Assembly: GCF_005280275.1 (NCBI RefSeq)
Contig: NZ_CP040021.1
Coordinates: 2,443,001-2,507,000, forward strand
Reading direction: 5' to 3'
Length of the DNA: 64,000 nt
Source of the DNA: Salinivibrio kushneri
Lineage (GTDB): Bacteria; Pseudomonadota; Gammaproteobacteria; Enterobacterales; Vibrionaceae
The notes below the pieces were generated by a model, which was given only the letters and a program-made list of their open reading frames with translations, had not been told where the DNA came from and did no database searches. Below are positions 7,403-16,698 of the stretch, piece by piece; position 1 is the first letter of the stretch, and each line of letters begins with the position of its first letter. A program made the position numbers and the translations under genes.

Positions 7403-9067
7403 ATGCACGCACATCCCTGGTGGAAAACGGCCACCATTTATCAGATTTATCCAAAGAGCTTCCGTGATACCACACAAACAGGGACAGGTGATCTGCCAGG
7501 CATTATCGAAAAGCTGGACTACTTTTCGACCTTGGGCATCGACGCGTTATGGCTAACCCCCATTTATGTATCGCCACAAGTCGATAACGGCTACGACATT
7601 GCCGATTATTACGCGATTGATCCTAGCCTAGGCACCATGGACGACTTCGATACCCTGCTGGCCGAAGCGCATAAACGCGACATCCGCATCATCATGGATA
7701 TTGTGATTAATCACACCTCAACCGAGCATCCTTGGTTTCAATCAGCGCTTGCCAGCAAGGACAGCCCCTATCGCGATTATTACATCTGGAAAGATCCGGT
7801 TAACGGCGGAGCCCCAAACAACTGGCAATCAAAATTTGGCGGTAGCGCGTGGCAATGGCATGAACCAACCGGCCAGTATTACCTCCACTTATTTGCCACC
7901 GAACAAGCCGATCTTAACTGGGAAAATCCAGCGGTGCGGGAGGCCGTCAAAGAGGTGATGGCGTTTTGGGCCGAAAAAGGCGTGGATGGCTTTCGCCTCG
8001 ATGTGATCAATTTGATCTCCAAAGATCAGTCGTTCCCTGATGATCATCAAGGCGATGGTCGCCGCTTTTATACCGACGGTCCCCGCGTTCACGACTACTT
8101 GCAAGAAATTAGCCGCGACATTTTCCAGCGTTACGGCAGCGTCACTGTAGGCGAGATGTCTTCGACCACCTTGGAGCATTGTCAGCAATATTCCGCGCCA
8201 GATGGCAAAGAGCTCTCCATGGTGTTTAACTTCCACCACTTAAAAGTCGATTATCCGGGCGGCGAGAAGTGGCGACTGGCGCCGTTTGACTTCCTGGCCC
8301 TAAAACAGCTTTTCCGCACTTGGCAGCATGGCCTGCATAATCAAGGTTGGGGCGCCCTGTTTTGGTGTAACCACGACCAACCGCGTGTGGTCAGCCGCTT
8401 TGGTGATGATCGCCACCATCGCGTTGCCTCCGCCAAAATGCTCGCCACCGCGATTCATATGCAGCAAGGCACGCCTTACGTGTATCAAGGGGAAGAAATT
8501 GGCATGACCAACCCTGGCTATCAGCGTATTGATGACTATCAAGACGTCGAAAGCCGCAACATGCACCGTCTGCTGTGCGACCAAGGCATGCCTGAAGGGG
8601 AAGTGTTGGCCATTCTGGCTGCACGCTCACGCGACAATTCGCGTACCCCCATGCAGTGGGACAGTTCAACAAACGCCGGTTTTACCACAGGCACACCCTG
8701 GCTAAAGCCTGCGCCTAACTATGCTGACGTCAATGTCGACACCGCTTTGGCGGATGAAGACTCGGTGTTCTATCACTACAAGCAGCTGATTTCCCTACGT
8801 AAAACCTTACCTGTAATCCGTGAAGGGGATTATCAGGACTTGCTGCCTGACCACCCACAGCTACTCGCGTATCGTCGCGACAATGGCGACAGCCAACTGG
8901 TGGTAGTGTGTAACTTTTATGGCGAACCGGTCACAGCGGCCTTGCCTGTCGCCCCTGCCCCGAACGCAGACTTGGTGAGCCATAATTACCCCGAAGCCAA
9001 GCGCTTAATGCCAGAAATGCAACTGGCACCCTATGAAGCCTTGGTGTATTTGATTAATCCCGCTTAA
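7403..9067 (+). CDS. treC: Trehalose-6-phosphate hydrolase (alpha,alpha-phosphotrehalase)
   Basis: Cytoplasmic glycoside hydrolase family 13 enzyme splitting trehalose 6-phosphate into glucose and glucose 6-phosphate. The 554-residue protein has the (beta/alpha)8 barrel motifs: DIVINH near 99, nucleophile Asp200 in GFRLDVINL, acid/base Glu251 in TVGEMSS, and Asp325 in NHDQPR. The C-terminal beta domain is intact. It follows treB and so processes that transporter's product. An AGAGA ribosome site precedes the ATG. Oligo-1,6-glucosidases share the fold, but the operon context decides for TreC. Confidence 0.95.
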   Translation: MHAHPWWKTATIYQIYPKSFRDTTQTGTGDLPGIIEKLDYFSTLGIDALWLTPIYVSPQVDNGYDIADYYAIDPSLGTMDDFDTLLAEAHKRDIRIIMDIVINHTSTEHPWFQSALASKDSPYRDYYIWKDPVNGGAPNNWQSKFGGSAWQWHEPTGQYYLHLFATEQADLNWENPAVREAVKEVMAFWAEKGVDGFRLDVINLISKDQSFPDDHQGDGRRFYTDGPRVHDYLQEISRDIFQRYGSVTVGEMSSTTLEHCQQYSAPDGKELSMVFNFHHLKVDYPGGEKWRLAPFDFLALKQLFRTWQHGLHNQGWGALFWCNHDQPRVVSRFGDDRHHRVASAKMLATAIHMQQGTPYVYQGEEIGMTNPGYQRIDDYQDVESRNMHRLLCDQGMPEGEVLAILAARSRDNSRTPMQWDSSTNAGFTTGTPWLKPAPNYADVNVDTALADEDSVFYHYKQLISLRKTLPVIREGDYQDLLPDHPQLLAYRRDNGDSQLVVVCNFYGEPVTAALPVAPAPNADLVSHNYPEAKRLMPEMQLAPYEALVYLINPA

Positions 9068-9074
9068 CCGACAC

Positions 9075-9105
9075 AAAAATGGCACGCCTTGGCGTGCCAT
9101 TTTTT
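9075..9105. terminator. Bidirectional terminator after treC
   Basis: AAAAATGGCACGCC pairs with GGCGTGCCATTTTT around a TT turn. A-run and T-run flank the stem, so it can stop transcription of treC and also of the opposing gene at 9187-9840. Confidence 0.88.
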
Positions 9106-9186
9106 CAATTACATATTACCAGTCTAAAAACAGATATATTGTAAAAATGATATGGATAGAATATAAATTCAAGTTATACGGGATTA

Positions 9187-9840
9187 TTAGAGAGAAGCAC
9201 GTATATCTCTCACTGTCTTGATTGCATCATCAAATACTTCACGAATTTCCAATACATTATGAAACATGGTCACCGAGCATTCATGCAACTCAGGGACCTC
9301 GTCCAATGTTTTTTCATTGAGGAGTTCTTCTGGTGCGTTATCTATAAACCTTTTGCTTTTACATGCTGCAGTGTTATACCTGTCAAAAGGATAAAAGAGT
9401 CTACTCTTTAATTTATACAGTTCGAGACTTTCTAGTTTTTCTAGCTTTTCCCCGTCTGCAATTTCTGAAGCCTTTTGATAGGCGTCGAAATAGTCATTTC
9501 TTATTATAGACTCTGGCTCAGCGAAAGCTCTTAGTGCTTTGGATACGGGAAGCCCATCCTGTGTTATTGCTTTCTCAATAAATTCTTTTTCATATATTTT
9601 TAACGATGTTTCAATAGTGCTTAGGTATTCATACAATAGTGAGTGTTTGGACTGTTCCTTCCATTGTCCAATAGACAAATATGAAATATATGCTGCGGCG
9701 GCAGCACCAATACCAGATAGAGTTGTCCCCATAGCATTAAAAAATGTGACCGCGGATTCACTGACTTGAAAATTGAGTCCAAATAGCATCCCAACCAACA
9801 CTAACGCGAGAACAGATACGACAATAGGGGTGTTTTTCAT
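9187..9840 (-). CDS. Orphan two-helix membrane protein, unknown function
   Basis: I do not recognise this 217-residue protein. It has two N-terminal hydrophobic segments (about residues 5-23 and 30-55, the second rich in Gly/Ala) and then a hydrophilic, mostly charged helical region of about 160 residues that should lie in the cytoplasm. Composition differs from its neighbours: three sampled 60-base lines are 33-38% G+C against about 53% in treC, and codons are A/T-ending. An AGGTAAG ribosome site precedes the ATG. It converges on treC and is separated from ilvH by 220 bases holding a perfect inverted repeat. This looks like a recently acquired accessory gene; a defence or stress role is possible but unsupported. 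Confidence 0.75.
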   Translation of the reverse strand: MKNTPIVVSVLALVLVGMLFGLNFQVSESAVTFFNAMGTTLSGIGAAAAAYISYLSIGQWKEQSKHSLLYEYLSTIETSLKIYEKEFIEKAITQDGLPVSKALRAFAEPESIIRNDYFDAYQKASEIADGEKLEKLESLELYKLKSRLFYPFDRYNTAACKSKRFIDNAPEELLNEKTLDEVPELHECSVTMFHNVLEIREVFDDAIKTVRDIRASL

Positions 9841-9894
9841 GATGCTTACCTACGCTTAAGGGCTATTTATTAGTCTAAACACCTGAAAAGACAC

Positions 9895-9935
9895 AAACCA
9901 CACTTTGGCGGTTAGGGAGCCTCAAAGTGTGGTTT
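9895..9935. repeat. Perfect 13-bp inverted repeat
   Basis: AAACCACACTTTG (9895-9907) and its exact complement CAAAGTGTGGTTT (9923-9935) flank a 15-base spacer. No T-run follows on either strand, so a terminator is not obvious, although it could fold at the 3' end of the ilvIH transcript. It lies 55 bases upstream of the orphan gene at 9187-9840. Confidence 0.75.
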
Positions 9936-10061
9936 GCTTCATGTGAGTAAATTTTCTTGTAGTAGGGAAATCAGGTTGTGGCTACGAACCCAATACCATC
10001 ATGGCTGCCTTGCTTTCATGGTATATCATGCCATTTCTATTACAACGACCAGTGGCTTTGA

Positions 10062-10559
10062 TTACTGGCGCAGCGCTCGCTCGCCGCGTGCAATGCCCAC
10101 CACACCACTGCGTGCGACTTCAATGATGTCGGTAATTTCACCCACCGCGCGAATAAAGGCATCCAGTTTGTCACTGTCACCGGTCAACTGCACGGTGTAA
10201 AGCGAGTTCGTGACATCGACAATCTGCCCGCGGAAAATATCCGCCGTGCGTTTTACCTCCGCGCGGGCAAAGCCGCTGGCTTTCACTTTCACCAACGCCA
10301 GTTCACGCTCAATGTGATCGCTTTCGGTGACATTGCTCACTTTCAGCACATCAATCAGTTTGTGCAGGTGCTTTTCGATTTGCTCGCGGTCCGCGTCGCT
10401 CACCACCGAGGTGGTGATATTCAAGCGCGATAAGGTCGCGTCATCGGTCGGTGACACCGTAAGCGACTCAATGTTGTAGCCACGCTGAGAGAATAATCCC
10501 ACTACCCGCGATAAAGCTCCCGGCTCGTTTTCCATTAAAACCGATACAATACTGCGCAT
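10062..10559 (-). CDS. ilvH: Acetolactate synthase isozyme III, small regulatory subunit
   Basis: Regulatory subunit that activates IlvI and confers valine feedback inhibition. The 165-residue protein begins [27 protein letters not shown], the ACT-domain effector site (residues 1-75), followed by the C-terminal ferredoxin-like domain. The ATG overlaps the ilvI stop in TAATG, so the subunits are translationally coupled and made in step. A longer frame starting at 10586 lies inside ilvI and is rejected. Product acetolactate feeds the valine, isoleucine and leucine pathways, the last encoded nearby. Confidence 0.95.
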   Translation of the reverse strand: MRSIVSVLMENEPGALSRVVGLFSQRGYNIESLTVSPTDDATLSRLNITTSVVSDADREQIEKHLHKLIDVLKVSNVTESDHIERELALVKVKASGFARAEVKRTADIFRGQIVDVTNSLYTVQLTGDSDKLDAFIRAVGEITDIIEVARSGVVGIARGERALRQ

Positions 10560-12277
10560 TAGGTTCTCTCCGTTTTGCTCAACCACATTTCATTCATCGC
10601 CCCGCCGCGTACCTGCATCGGATACACGTGCTCAGTTTCATCGACATTAATATCGACAAAGACTAAGCGATCTTTCATTGCCAGTGCCTTTTCTAGGCCG
10701 GCTTCCAGCTCAGACGGATGATTAATGCGCATCCCCACATGACCATAGGCCTCAGTGATCGCCGCAAAGTCCGGCACCGAGTCCATATAAGAGTGTGAGT
10801 GGCGACCTTGATAAATCATATCCTGCCATTGTTTCACCATCCCGAGGAAACGATTGTTAAGGTTGACGATCACTACCGGAATGTCGTATTGCAACGCTGT
10901 CGACAGCTCCTGAATATTCATTTGAATACTGCCATCACCAGTGACACACACCACCTGCGCGTCCGGTAGCGCAAACTTCACCCCCATGGCGGCGGGAAGC
11001 CCAAAGCCCATAGTGCCCAAGCCGCCGGAGTTAATCCAACGGCGTGGTTTATCAAAAGGATAATAAAGCGCGGCAAACATTTGATGTTGGCCGACGTCTG
11101 AGGTCACATAGGCCTCGCCATGAGTGAGGCGGTACAAGGTTTCAATCACCTGCTGTGGTTTAATCCGCTCAGGATCGGCGACATACTGCAAACACTGACG
11201 CTCACGCCAAATCTGAATATTGTGCCACCAGGTGCTGATCGCATCGCTGTCATTGCTGCCACCTTGCTCCACCAGCAGCTTGACCATGCTATTTAATACC
11301 GCATCCGCCGAGCCAACGATGGGAATATCCGCGGCGACGGTTTTAGAGATGGTGGAAGGGTCCACATCAATGTGCATGATGGTGGCATCGGGGCAGTATT
11401 TTTCTAAGTTATTGGTAGTGCGATCGTCAAAACGGACACCAATACCAAAAATTAGATCGGCTTGGTGCATCGCCATGTTCGCTTCGTAGGTGCCATGCAT
11501 GCCCAGCATGCCCAGCGAGTGTTCATGGGTGCCGGGAAACGCCCCCAGCCCCATCAAGGTGCTGACGACGGGAATGTTTAGGCTTTCTGATAATTGACGG
11601 ATTTGTTCACCACAGTCGGCCATGATGGCGCCGCCACCGACATACAGCACCGGCTTTTTCGCCGCCAACAGCGCTTTTAAACCACGCTTTATCTGCCCTT
11701 TGTGTCCCGAGGTGGTCGGGTTGTAAGAGCGCATGCGCACACTGTCAGGGTACTGATATGGATGCTTTTGTGCCGGGTTCAGCATGTCTTTGGGAATATC
11801 GACCACCACAGGGCCAGGACGTCCCGTCGCGGCAAGATAAAAGGCTTTTTTAACAATGTTGGGAATATCTTCGGCGCGTTGAACTAAAAAGCTGTGTTTA
11901 ACCACCGGGCGGGAAATCCCCACCATGTCACATTCTTGGAAGGCATCATTGCCAATCAGGCCGCTCATGACTTGGCCAGAAAAAACTACCATGGGGATCG
12001 AGTCCATGTACGCGGTGGCAATACCGGTAATCGCATTGGTTGCCCCTGGGCCTGAGGTGACCAGCACCACGCCCACTTCACCCGTGGCCCGTGCGTAACC
12101 ATCGGCCATATGCACAGCGGCTTGCTCATGACGCACCAACACATGGTCAATATCACTCTTTTCGTGTAATGCGTCGTAAATATCCAGCACCGACCCGCCT
12201 GGATAGCCAAAAATATGTTTTACGCCTTGATCGATCATGGAGCGCACGATCATCTCGGCACCGGATAACATTTCCAC
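10559..12277 (-). CDS. ilvI: Acetolactate synthase isozyme III, large catalytic subunit
   Basis: Thiamine-diphosphate and FAD enzyme condensing two pyruvates to acetolactate (or pyruvate with 2-oxobutyrate). The 572-residue protein carries the catalytic glutamate in [14 protein letters not shown] (Glu51) and the ThDP-binding [12 protein letters not shown] near the C-terminus. The start is GTG at 12277: GGAGG lies six bases upstream and the resulting N-terminus (MEMLSGAEM) equals E. coli IlvI. A longer frame to 12298 places the start before the ribosome site. It forms an operon with ilvH. Confidence 0.95.
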   Translation of the reverse strand: MEMLSGAEMIVRSMIDQGVKHIFGYPGGSVLDIYDALHEKSDIDHVLVRHEQAAVHMADGYARATGEVGVVLVTSGPGATNAITGIATAYMDSIPMVVFSGQVMSGLIGNDAFQECDMVGISRPVVKHSFLVQRAEDIPNIVKKAFYLAATGRPGPVVVDIPKDMLNPAQKHPYQYPDSVRMRSYNPTTSGHKGQIKRGLKALLAAKKPVLYVGGGAIMADCGEQIRQLSESLNIPVVSTLMGLGAFPGTHEHSLGMLGMHGTYEANMAMHQADLIFGIGVRFDDRTTNNLEKYCPDATIMHIDVDPSTISKTVAADIPIVGSADAVLNSMVKLLVEQGGSNDSDAISTWWHNIQIWRERQCLQYVADPERIKPQQVIETLYRLTHGEAYVTSDVGQHQMFAALYYPFDKPRRWINSGGLGTMGFGLPAAMGVKFALPDAQVVCVTGDGSIQMNIQELSTALQYDIPVVIVNLNNRFLGMVKQWQDMIYQGRHSHSYMDSVPDFAAITEAYGHVGMRINHPSELEAGLEKALAMKDRLVFVDINVDETEHVYPMQVRGGAMNEMWLSKTERT

Positions 12278-12640
12278 TCTACGCCTCCCTGTCTGCATAG
12301 TTAGGACTTACTTTTAGCCTAATCTTGCCCCTTACGCTTGGATGTACTGATGGTCACTCACCACGCGGACATCTAAACCAAATACTGGCGGTAAGGCGGC
12401 GTTAGATTGTCATTTGGCCTGCTTCGAATGAAGCTGCAATCAATGTAACTTTTTATTTGCAAAACTGTCTATTAGCTAATCAGTATTTACATTTTTAATC
12501 TAAATGTTGAGTGAATGTTGCTGGTTTACGCTAACCACGGGGGATAAAATTGGAAATATCCACTATAAAATCGCCACTTTGCCAGATTTGCTATCCAGCT
12601 ATGAGGAGAAAAGAGGGGGAAAAGGCATAAAAATAGCAGG
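12278..12640. other. ilvIH upstream regulatory region
   Basis: About 360 bases without a gene. The part around 12430-12560 is strongly A+T-rich with several A/T tracts. In E. coli the ilvIH upstream region binds Lrp over a long A/T-rich stretch, so the same is likely here, but I cannot define single sites. The divergent side holds only the end of the acyl-CoA ligase gene. Confidence 0.4.
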
Positions 12641-12675
12641 AAAAAAGGAAGATTCTCAGCCATGAGAAACCTTCC
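12641..12675 (-). terminator. Terminator of the acyl-CoA ligase gene (minus strand)
   Basis: Read on the minus strand, a stem built from GGAAG and TCTC segments pairs with GAGA and CTTCC around a short loop and ends in six T (plus strand A-run at 12641-12646). It follows the ligase stop by about 20 bases. Confidence 0.7.
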
Positions 12676-12693
12676 TCGCTTTGGTAAACCAAA

Positions 12694-14481
12694 CTAACGC
12701 TGATACATCGTATTAATGTGATCTTGGTAACGTGAAAGGATCACTTTGCGGCGCAGTTTCATAGTCGGCGTGAGTTCGCCACTGTGCATGCAAAAGCCCT
12801 GCGGCAACAAGGTAAAGCGTTTGACTTGCTCAAATTTGGCCAATTCATGTTGCAAGCTCTGCAAACGCTTTTCAAACAAAGCCACCACATCAGCGTGTTT
12901 TAGCAGCTCTTTACGGTTTTGATATTCGATATTGGCCGCCCGCGCCCACTCTTCCAAGGCATCGAAGCAAGGTACAATCAAGGCAGAGACAAAATGACGC
13001 GCCTCAGCCACCACCGCAATCTGGTCGATAAAGTGATCACGTACCAAAGCGCCCTCTACCCGTTGTGGCGCGATATACTTACCACCAGAGGTTTTCATTA
13101 GCTCTTTGATTCGGTCGGTGATAAACACGCTGCCCTTGGTATCGAGATACCCCGCATCGCCGGTTTTCAAAAAGCCATCCTCGGTAAAGGTCGCCGCCGT
13201 CGCATCGGGTTGATTAAAGTAACCCCGCATCACCATCGGCCCACGCACTTGAATTTCATTATCCGCCCCAATCCGTACTTCTGCGCCCGGCATCGGATGG
13301 CCAATCGATTGGGGGTCAAAGCCGGTATCGTCCCAGCAAGAAACCGTGGCGGTGGTTTCGGTCATGCCATAACCGAGCTTGACGTTAATGCCGATTGCAT
13401 GGAAAAACGCGCCGATGTCAGGGTCAAGACGCGCCCCACCGCATGGCATCAAGCGCATCTTGCCACCCAATAGCGTACGTAACTTACTGAGCACCAGCTT
13501 GTCGGCCAACGCCAATTGCCATTGCTGACGCCGCGACAGTGATTGACCAGCGCGTAATTGCGCAGCATGACGTTCGCCTTGGCGCAGGGCCCAACGGAAT
13601 AAATGCGGTTTAACGCCAGTGGCCCGACTGAGTTTGTCGTGAATAGCACCATGGATTTTTTCGTAAAAACGCGGCACTGCACACATCACCGTCGGTTTGA
13701 CCTCGGCCAATGCCTCACGCACCTGAAGCGGGTTGGAGAGGTAGCAATTGACCGCTCCGCGGTGAAGCACGTAATAGCTCCATGCGCGCTCAAACACATG
13801 GGAAAGCGGCAAAAAGGCCAAGGACACATCATCCGGTCTTAATGCCAAGACTTGATCATGCACCTCCAACTGCGCCGCGATATTGGCATAATCCAGCATC
13901 ACTCCTTTCGGATCGCCCGTGGTGCCGGAGGTATAAATCAAGGTGGTCAGATCGTCCATGCATCGTGCGTCAATGCGCGCCTCTAATTCGGCTTGGTAGC
14001 CACGATCGTCTTGCAATAACCAACTGGCCCAATCCCACACCTTGGGGTGCGTTGGAGCCGTCGTCTCTTGGCTTAGGGCAATCACCCCTTTGACATTAGG
14101 ACAGTGTTCGAGAGCAGCCACCGCGATCTCTCGTTGCTCGTCACCGACGAAAACCCATTGCACGTCAGCATCATTGATAATGTGTGCCGCTTGCTGAGCG
14201 GTGCTGGTGGCGTAAATCGGCACAGGTACGGCGCGAATTTGCAATGCGGCGTAATCTAACATTGCCCACTTTTCGCTGTTCGGCGCAAAGATAGCGATGG
14301 TTTGTTGAATCTCACACCCGGCATTTAACAAACAGCGTGACAGCTGATCGATTCGCTCGCCCATTTGACGCCAGCTGAGGCTTGCCCACTGTGACTGTTG
14401 CTGAAAACGAATGGCTTCGCGTTCACCTTGGGCGCGAATCTGCTCGCGGATGCGAGTAACGATATGGTTTTGGGTGTCCAC
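12694..14481 (-). CDS. Long-chain fatty acid–CoA ligase (AMP-forming, FAA1/FadD15 type)
   Basis: Activates fatty acids through an acyl-adenylate to acyl-CoA. The 595-residue protein has the adenylate-forming motifs TLIYTSGTTGDPKG (phosphate-binding loop, about residue 190), GYGMTETTA and TGDAGY, and a C-terminal lysine domain. It resembles the long-chain acyl-CoA synthetases found next to ilvIH in Vibrio rather than FadD. The GTG start at 14481 follows AGAGAGAG; the upstream in-frame ATG at 14517 has no ribosome site. Exact chain-length preference cannot be read from sequence. It is monocistronic with its own terminator. Confidence 0.88.
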   Translation of the reverse strand: MDTQNHIVTRIREQIRAQGEREAIRFQQQSQWASLSWRQMGERIDQLSRCLLNAGCEIQQTIAIFAPNSEKWAMLDYAALQIRAVPVPIYATSTAQQAAHIINDADVQWVFVGDEQREIAVAALEHCPNVKGVIALSQETTAPTHPKVWDWASWLLQDDRGYQAELEARIDARCMDDLTTLIYTSGTTGDPKGVMLDYANIAAQLEVHDQVLALRPDDVSLAFLPLSHVFERAWSYYVLHRGAVNCYLSNPLQVREALAEVKPTVMCAVPRFYEKIHGAIHDKLSRATGVKPHLFRWALRQGERHAAQLRAGQSLSRRQQWQLALADKLVLSKLRTLLGGKMRLMPCGGARLDPDIGAFFHAIGINVKLGYGMTETTATVSCWDDTGFDPQSIGHPMPGAEVRIGADNEIQVRGPMVMRGYFNQPDATAATFTEDGFLKTGDAGYLDTKGSVFITDRIKELMKTSGGKYIAPQRVEGALVRDHFIDQIAVVAEARHFVSALIVPCFDALEEWARAANIEYQNRKELLKHADVVALFEKRLQSLQHELAKFEQVKRFTLLPQGFCMHSGELTPTMKLRRKVILSRYQDHINTMYQR

Positions 14482-14655
14482 TGTCTCTCTCTTGGTTCGC
14501 ATTTTTGGCGAACACATGTACGCTCAATAATGACAGCGAGTGTACCGAGCGCACGACCAAACTCAAGAAAAATTGAGTGAATGCTCTAGCGAAAGTGTAA
14601 AAACGTGATTCAGCCTTGTGGAAGCGGCTGATCGACGCACGTACCGCACAGCGCG

Positions 14656-15783
14656 CTACCGAATCAAGCGTTGCAACCTAAGTGGGTGTGGATCCATACG
14701 TATTGAGGAGCGATTAAAGTCCAAAATCGACTCCTCAACCGTTTCTGGGTAATCCACCTGAGCCCATAGATGGTGAAACAGGCTGCGTGTCTGACTTAGC
14801 TCGCCTTTCACCAGCCATTCCGCCAATGCTTGAGCAACATCCGGGTAGCCAATCGCGCCCACCTTCGGTGCCTGCAACCATTCGCGTACCGCACTCGCAT
14901 CCAAACTATCCATACTATGTGCTAGCCCAAGCTGAGAAAGTGTGGCGACATTACTCAACTGTTCAAACTGACCAGACAATGGCTTTAAAAGGAGCTTTTT
15001 CCCTAGGCTTAACGCCTCGGAAGGGAGTTCAAATCCCCCATTGGCAATCACGCCCTGGCACTGGTGTAGCGCTGTGTGAAAGCTTTCTTTGCCTAAGGGC
15101 ATGAGCGTTAGGTTTTCACGCTGATAGGGCGCATTAACCTCGGGGTGAAAGCAGATAAAAGGTTGGCTAAAGCGCAACAACAATTCACTCACCGCAGATA
15201 AAGACTCAAAGGGAAGATACACCAGCACCGCCCTCTCCGCAGCCGGCGGTGTCACCGCTTTATCTACCGGAGTGGTATCAATAATCGGAGGTAAGATCGG
15301 TTGGTTAAAGTGATACCAGTGCAAGCCAATGGCATAGTCTGTTGGAGCAAAATAACGCATGATCATGCGATTGATCAGCGTTTCTCCATGTTTGGGCACC
15401 GCGTGAGAAAACGCCGCTTGGTGGCTGATCGCCACCGATGGTACCCCTTGCCGGCGCGCCGCCCACGCACTGATGGGTTCAAAATCAGAGATAACCTTAT
15501 CGTAGCCTGATACATCAAACTGGCGAATATCGCGTCGTAGCTGCGCCAAGTGATTGTGTCGCGCGGTGGCGAGCATATCAATTTTGCCATCACGGCTGAC
15601 AAAGCTCATCCCAGTAAATGTGCGATAATCGCCAAATGGCGCCATATCAAAATAGCGCTCGGCAGGCCGCCCGGAAAAAACAAAATCGACGTCGACATCG
15701 TATCCAGCCAAGGCACGCGCCATCGCACGGGCACGCGATATATGCCCATTACCGGTTCCCTGAACACCGTATAAAAGCTTCAT
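14656..15783 (-). CDS. MJ1255/VC2487-type glycosyltransferase
   Basis: 375-residue protein of the MJ1255/VC2487 family, with a GT-B-like layout: N-terminal GVQGTGNGHISRARA glycine loop (residues 6-20) and a C-terminal donor-site region with NGGFELPSEALSLGK. Related proteins (MurG-like, Glyco_trans_1_3) transfer sugars from nucleotide donors, but the substrate of this family is unknown. The ATG overlaps the stop of the upstream PAP2 gene (TAATG), so the two are translationally coupled and probably act in one pathway, perhaps on a lipid-linked glycan (inference). An upstream extension of the frame to 15927 lies inside the PAP2 gene and is rejected. Confidence 0.88.
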   Translation of the reverse strand: MKLLYGVQGTGNGHISRARAMARALAGYDVDVDFVFSGRPAERYFDMAPFGDYRTFTGMSFVSRDGKIDMLATARHNHLAQLRRDIRQFDVSGYDKVISDFEPISAWAARRQGVPSVAISHQAAFSHAVPKHGETLINRMIMRYFAPTDYAIGLHWYHFNQPILPPIIDTTPVDKAVTPPAAERAVLVYLPFESLSAVSELLLRFSQPFICFHPEVNAPYQRENLTLMPLGKESFHTALHQCQGVIANGGFELPSEALSLGKKLLLKPLSGQFEQLSNVATLSQLGLAHSMDSLDASAVREWLQAPKVGAIGYPDVAQALAEWLVKGELSQTRSLFHHLWAQVDYPETVEESILDFNRSSIRMDPHPLRLQRLIR

Positions 15784-16319
15784 TAAATACCTGTTATTCC
15801 GTAAAGATCGAAAGTGATACTGTGTGCCAACGTCGCGCACATCAGCCCTAATCCAGCGCCCACCACGATATCGCTCACAAAGTGCACGCCCAGCAACACG
15901 CGCGAAATACCAATTAGGCTGGCCCAAATGAACACCAAAAGGGTTAACGAAGGGAAGAAGGTGCTCAGCAATGAGGCCATGAGAAAAGCGGCGGCCGTAT
16001 GGCCTGATGGCATACTGTAAAGATCGGAAGGCGTGATAAAGGCGGGCAACTGCGAAGGACGTGCGCGCCGAAAGCTGCGTTTAAGTACCCAGTAAATCGG
16101 CAGCTCGATGGCAAAAGCCGTCAGTCCGGTGAGCAAAAACCAGAACCCGACCGCCTCATGAAGCCACCAAGCCGTGAAGCCAATCACCAAATAGAGGGGG
16201 CCGTCGCCGGAACGGGAAACGGCACGGGCTATTTTTGCTGTACCAGCGCTAAAGCGATGCGATAGACAAAAGGTCGACACCGTGTGATCGAAGCGTTGAA
16301 TCGCGGTAAAGCTTCTCAT
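15783..16319 (-). CDS. PAP2-family membrane phosphatase
   Basis: Predicted inner-membrane lipid phosphatase of 178 residues with about five membrane segments. All three family motifs are present: KRSFRRARP (K-x6-RP), PSGH, and SRVLLGVHFVSD (SR-x5-H-x3-D). Such enzymes remove phosphate from undecaprenyl pyrophosphate, phosphatidic acid or similar lipids. The ATG at 16319 follows GGGAGG with four-base spacing. It is the first gene of a two-gene unit with the glycosyltransferase. The substrate cannot be decided from sequence. Confidence 0.9.
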   Translation of the reverse strand: MRSFTAIQRFDHTVSTFCLSHRFSAGTAKIARAVSRSGDGPLYLVIGFTAWWLHEAVGFWFLLTGLTAFAIELPIYWVLKRSFRRARPSQLPAFITPSDLYSMPSGHTAAAFLMASLLSTFFPSLTLLVFIWASLIGISRVLLGVHFVSDIVVGAGLGLMCATLAHSITFDLYGITGI

Positions 16320-16638
16320 CCTGCCTCCCAATGCGGCGAGCTGATGGTTAAACTCTAGTCAGCCGGTATGACAGGTCGGTGACGTTATTGGGTCATCTCG
16401 ATGAATTTACGTCGCCGCTTGATCTCAGGGACGTTGGGACAAGTAAAAATAATGAAGACTGGATAAAGCCGCGCCAGAGCACAGCACAAAAATCTAACTT
16501 TTAGTTTTAAATCCAGTTTAATTAACCAGTTTTTTACCTTTGCATTGCGCAGAAAACGGGTTTTGTTTTTTTCAGATTGACGCTTTCCCCATCGCTCTGT
16601 TATTTCTGGTAACAGAATATTTACTGACGGACATCAGC
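16320..16638. promoter_or_regulatory. leu operon promoter region
   Basis: About 320 bases without a gene. A candidate promoter is TTGACG (16577-16582), 17 bases, then TTATTT (16600-16605), about 35 bases before the leader peptide. A short inverted repeat CTGTTA/TAACAG (16597-16602 and 16610-16615) overlaps the -10 region and could be an operator. Upstream of it is an A/T-rich stretch around 16500-16545 suited to Lrp- or LeuO-like proteins. The -10 match is weak. Confidence 0.45.
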
Positions 16639-16698
16639 ATGACATTGTTTCACCTACGCCTCATCCTCCTTCTTATCGTGACCCAGTCGCGCGGGTAG
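16639..16698 (+). CDS. leuL: leu operon leader peptide
   Basis: A 19-residue open frame, MTLFHLRLILLLIVTQSRG, ending in TAG. Six of its residues are leucine, four of them within LILLL, using TTG, CTA, CTC and CTT codons. It ends right at the antiterminator strand of the attenuator. Ribosome stalling at the leucine codons when leucyl-tRNA is scarce should favour the antiterminator and allow leuABCD transcription. A GGA-type ribosome site precedes the ATG. Confidence 0.88.
   Translation: MTLFHLRLILLLIVTQSRG

Noticed and set aside
7155-7556. A 133-codon plus-strand frame across the treB-treC junction
   Set aside because: Overlaps both trehalose genes in another frame and crosses the terminator hairpin; basic, unstructured product.
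9895-9935. Inverted repeat considered as an integron attC site or IS end
   Set aside because: No GTTRRRY/RYYYAAC core pair fits, and no transposase or direct target repeat is visible.
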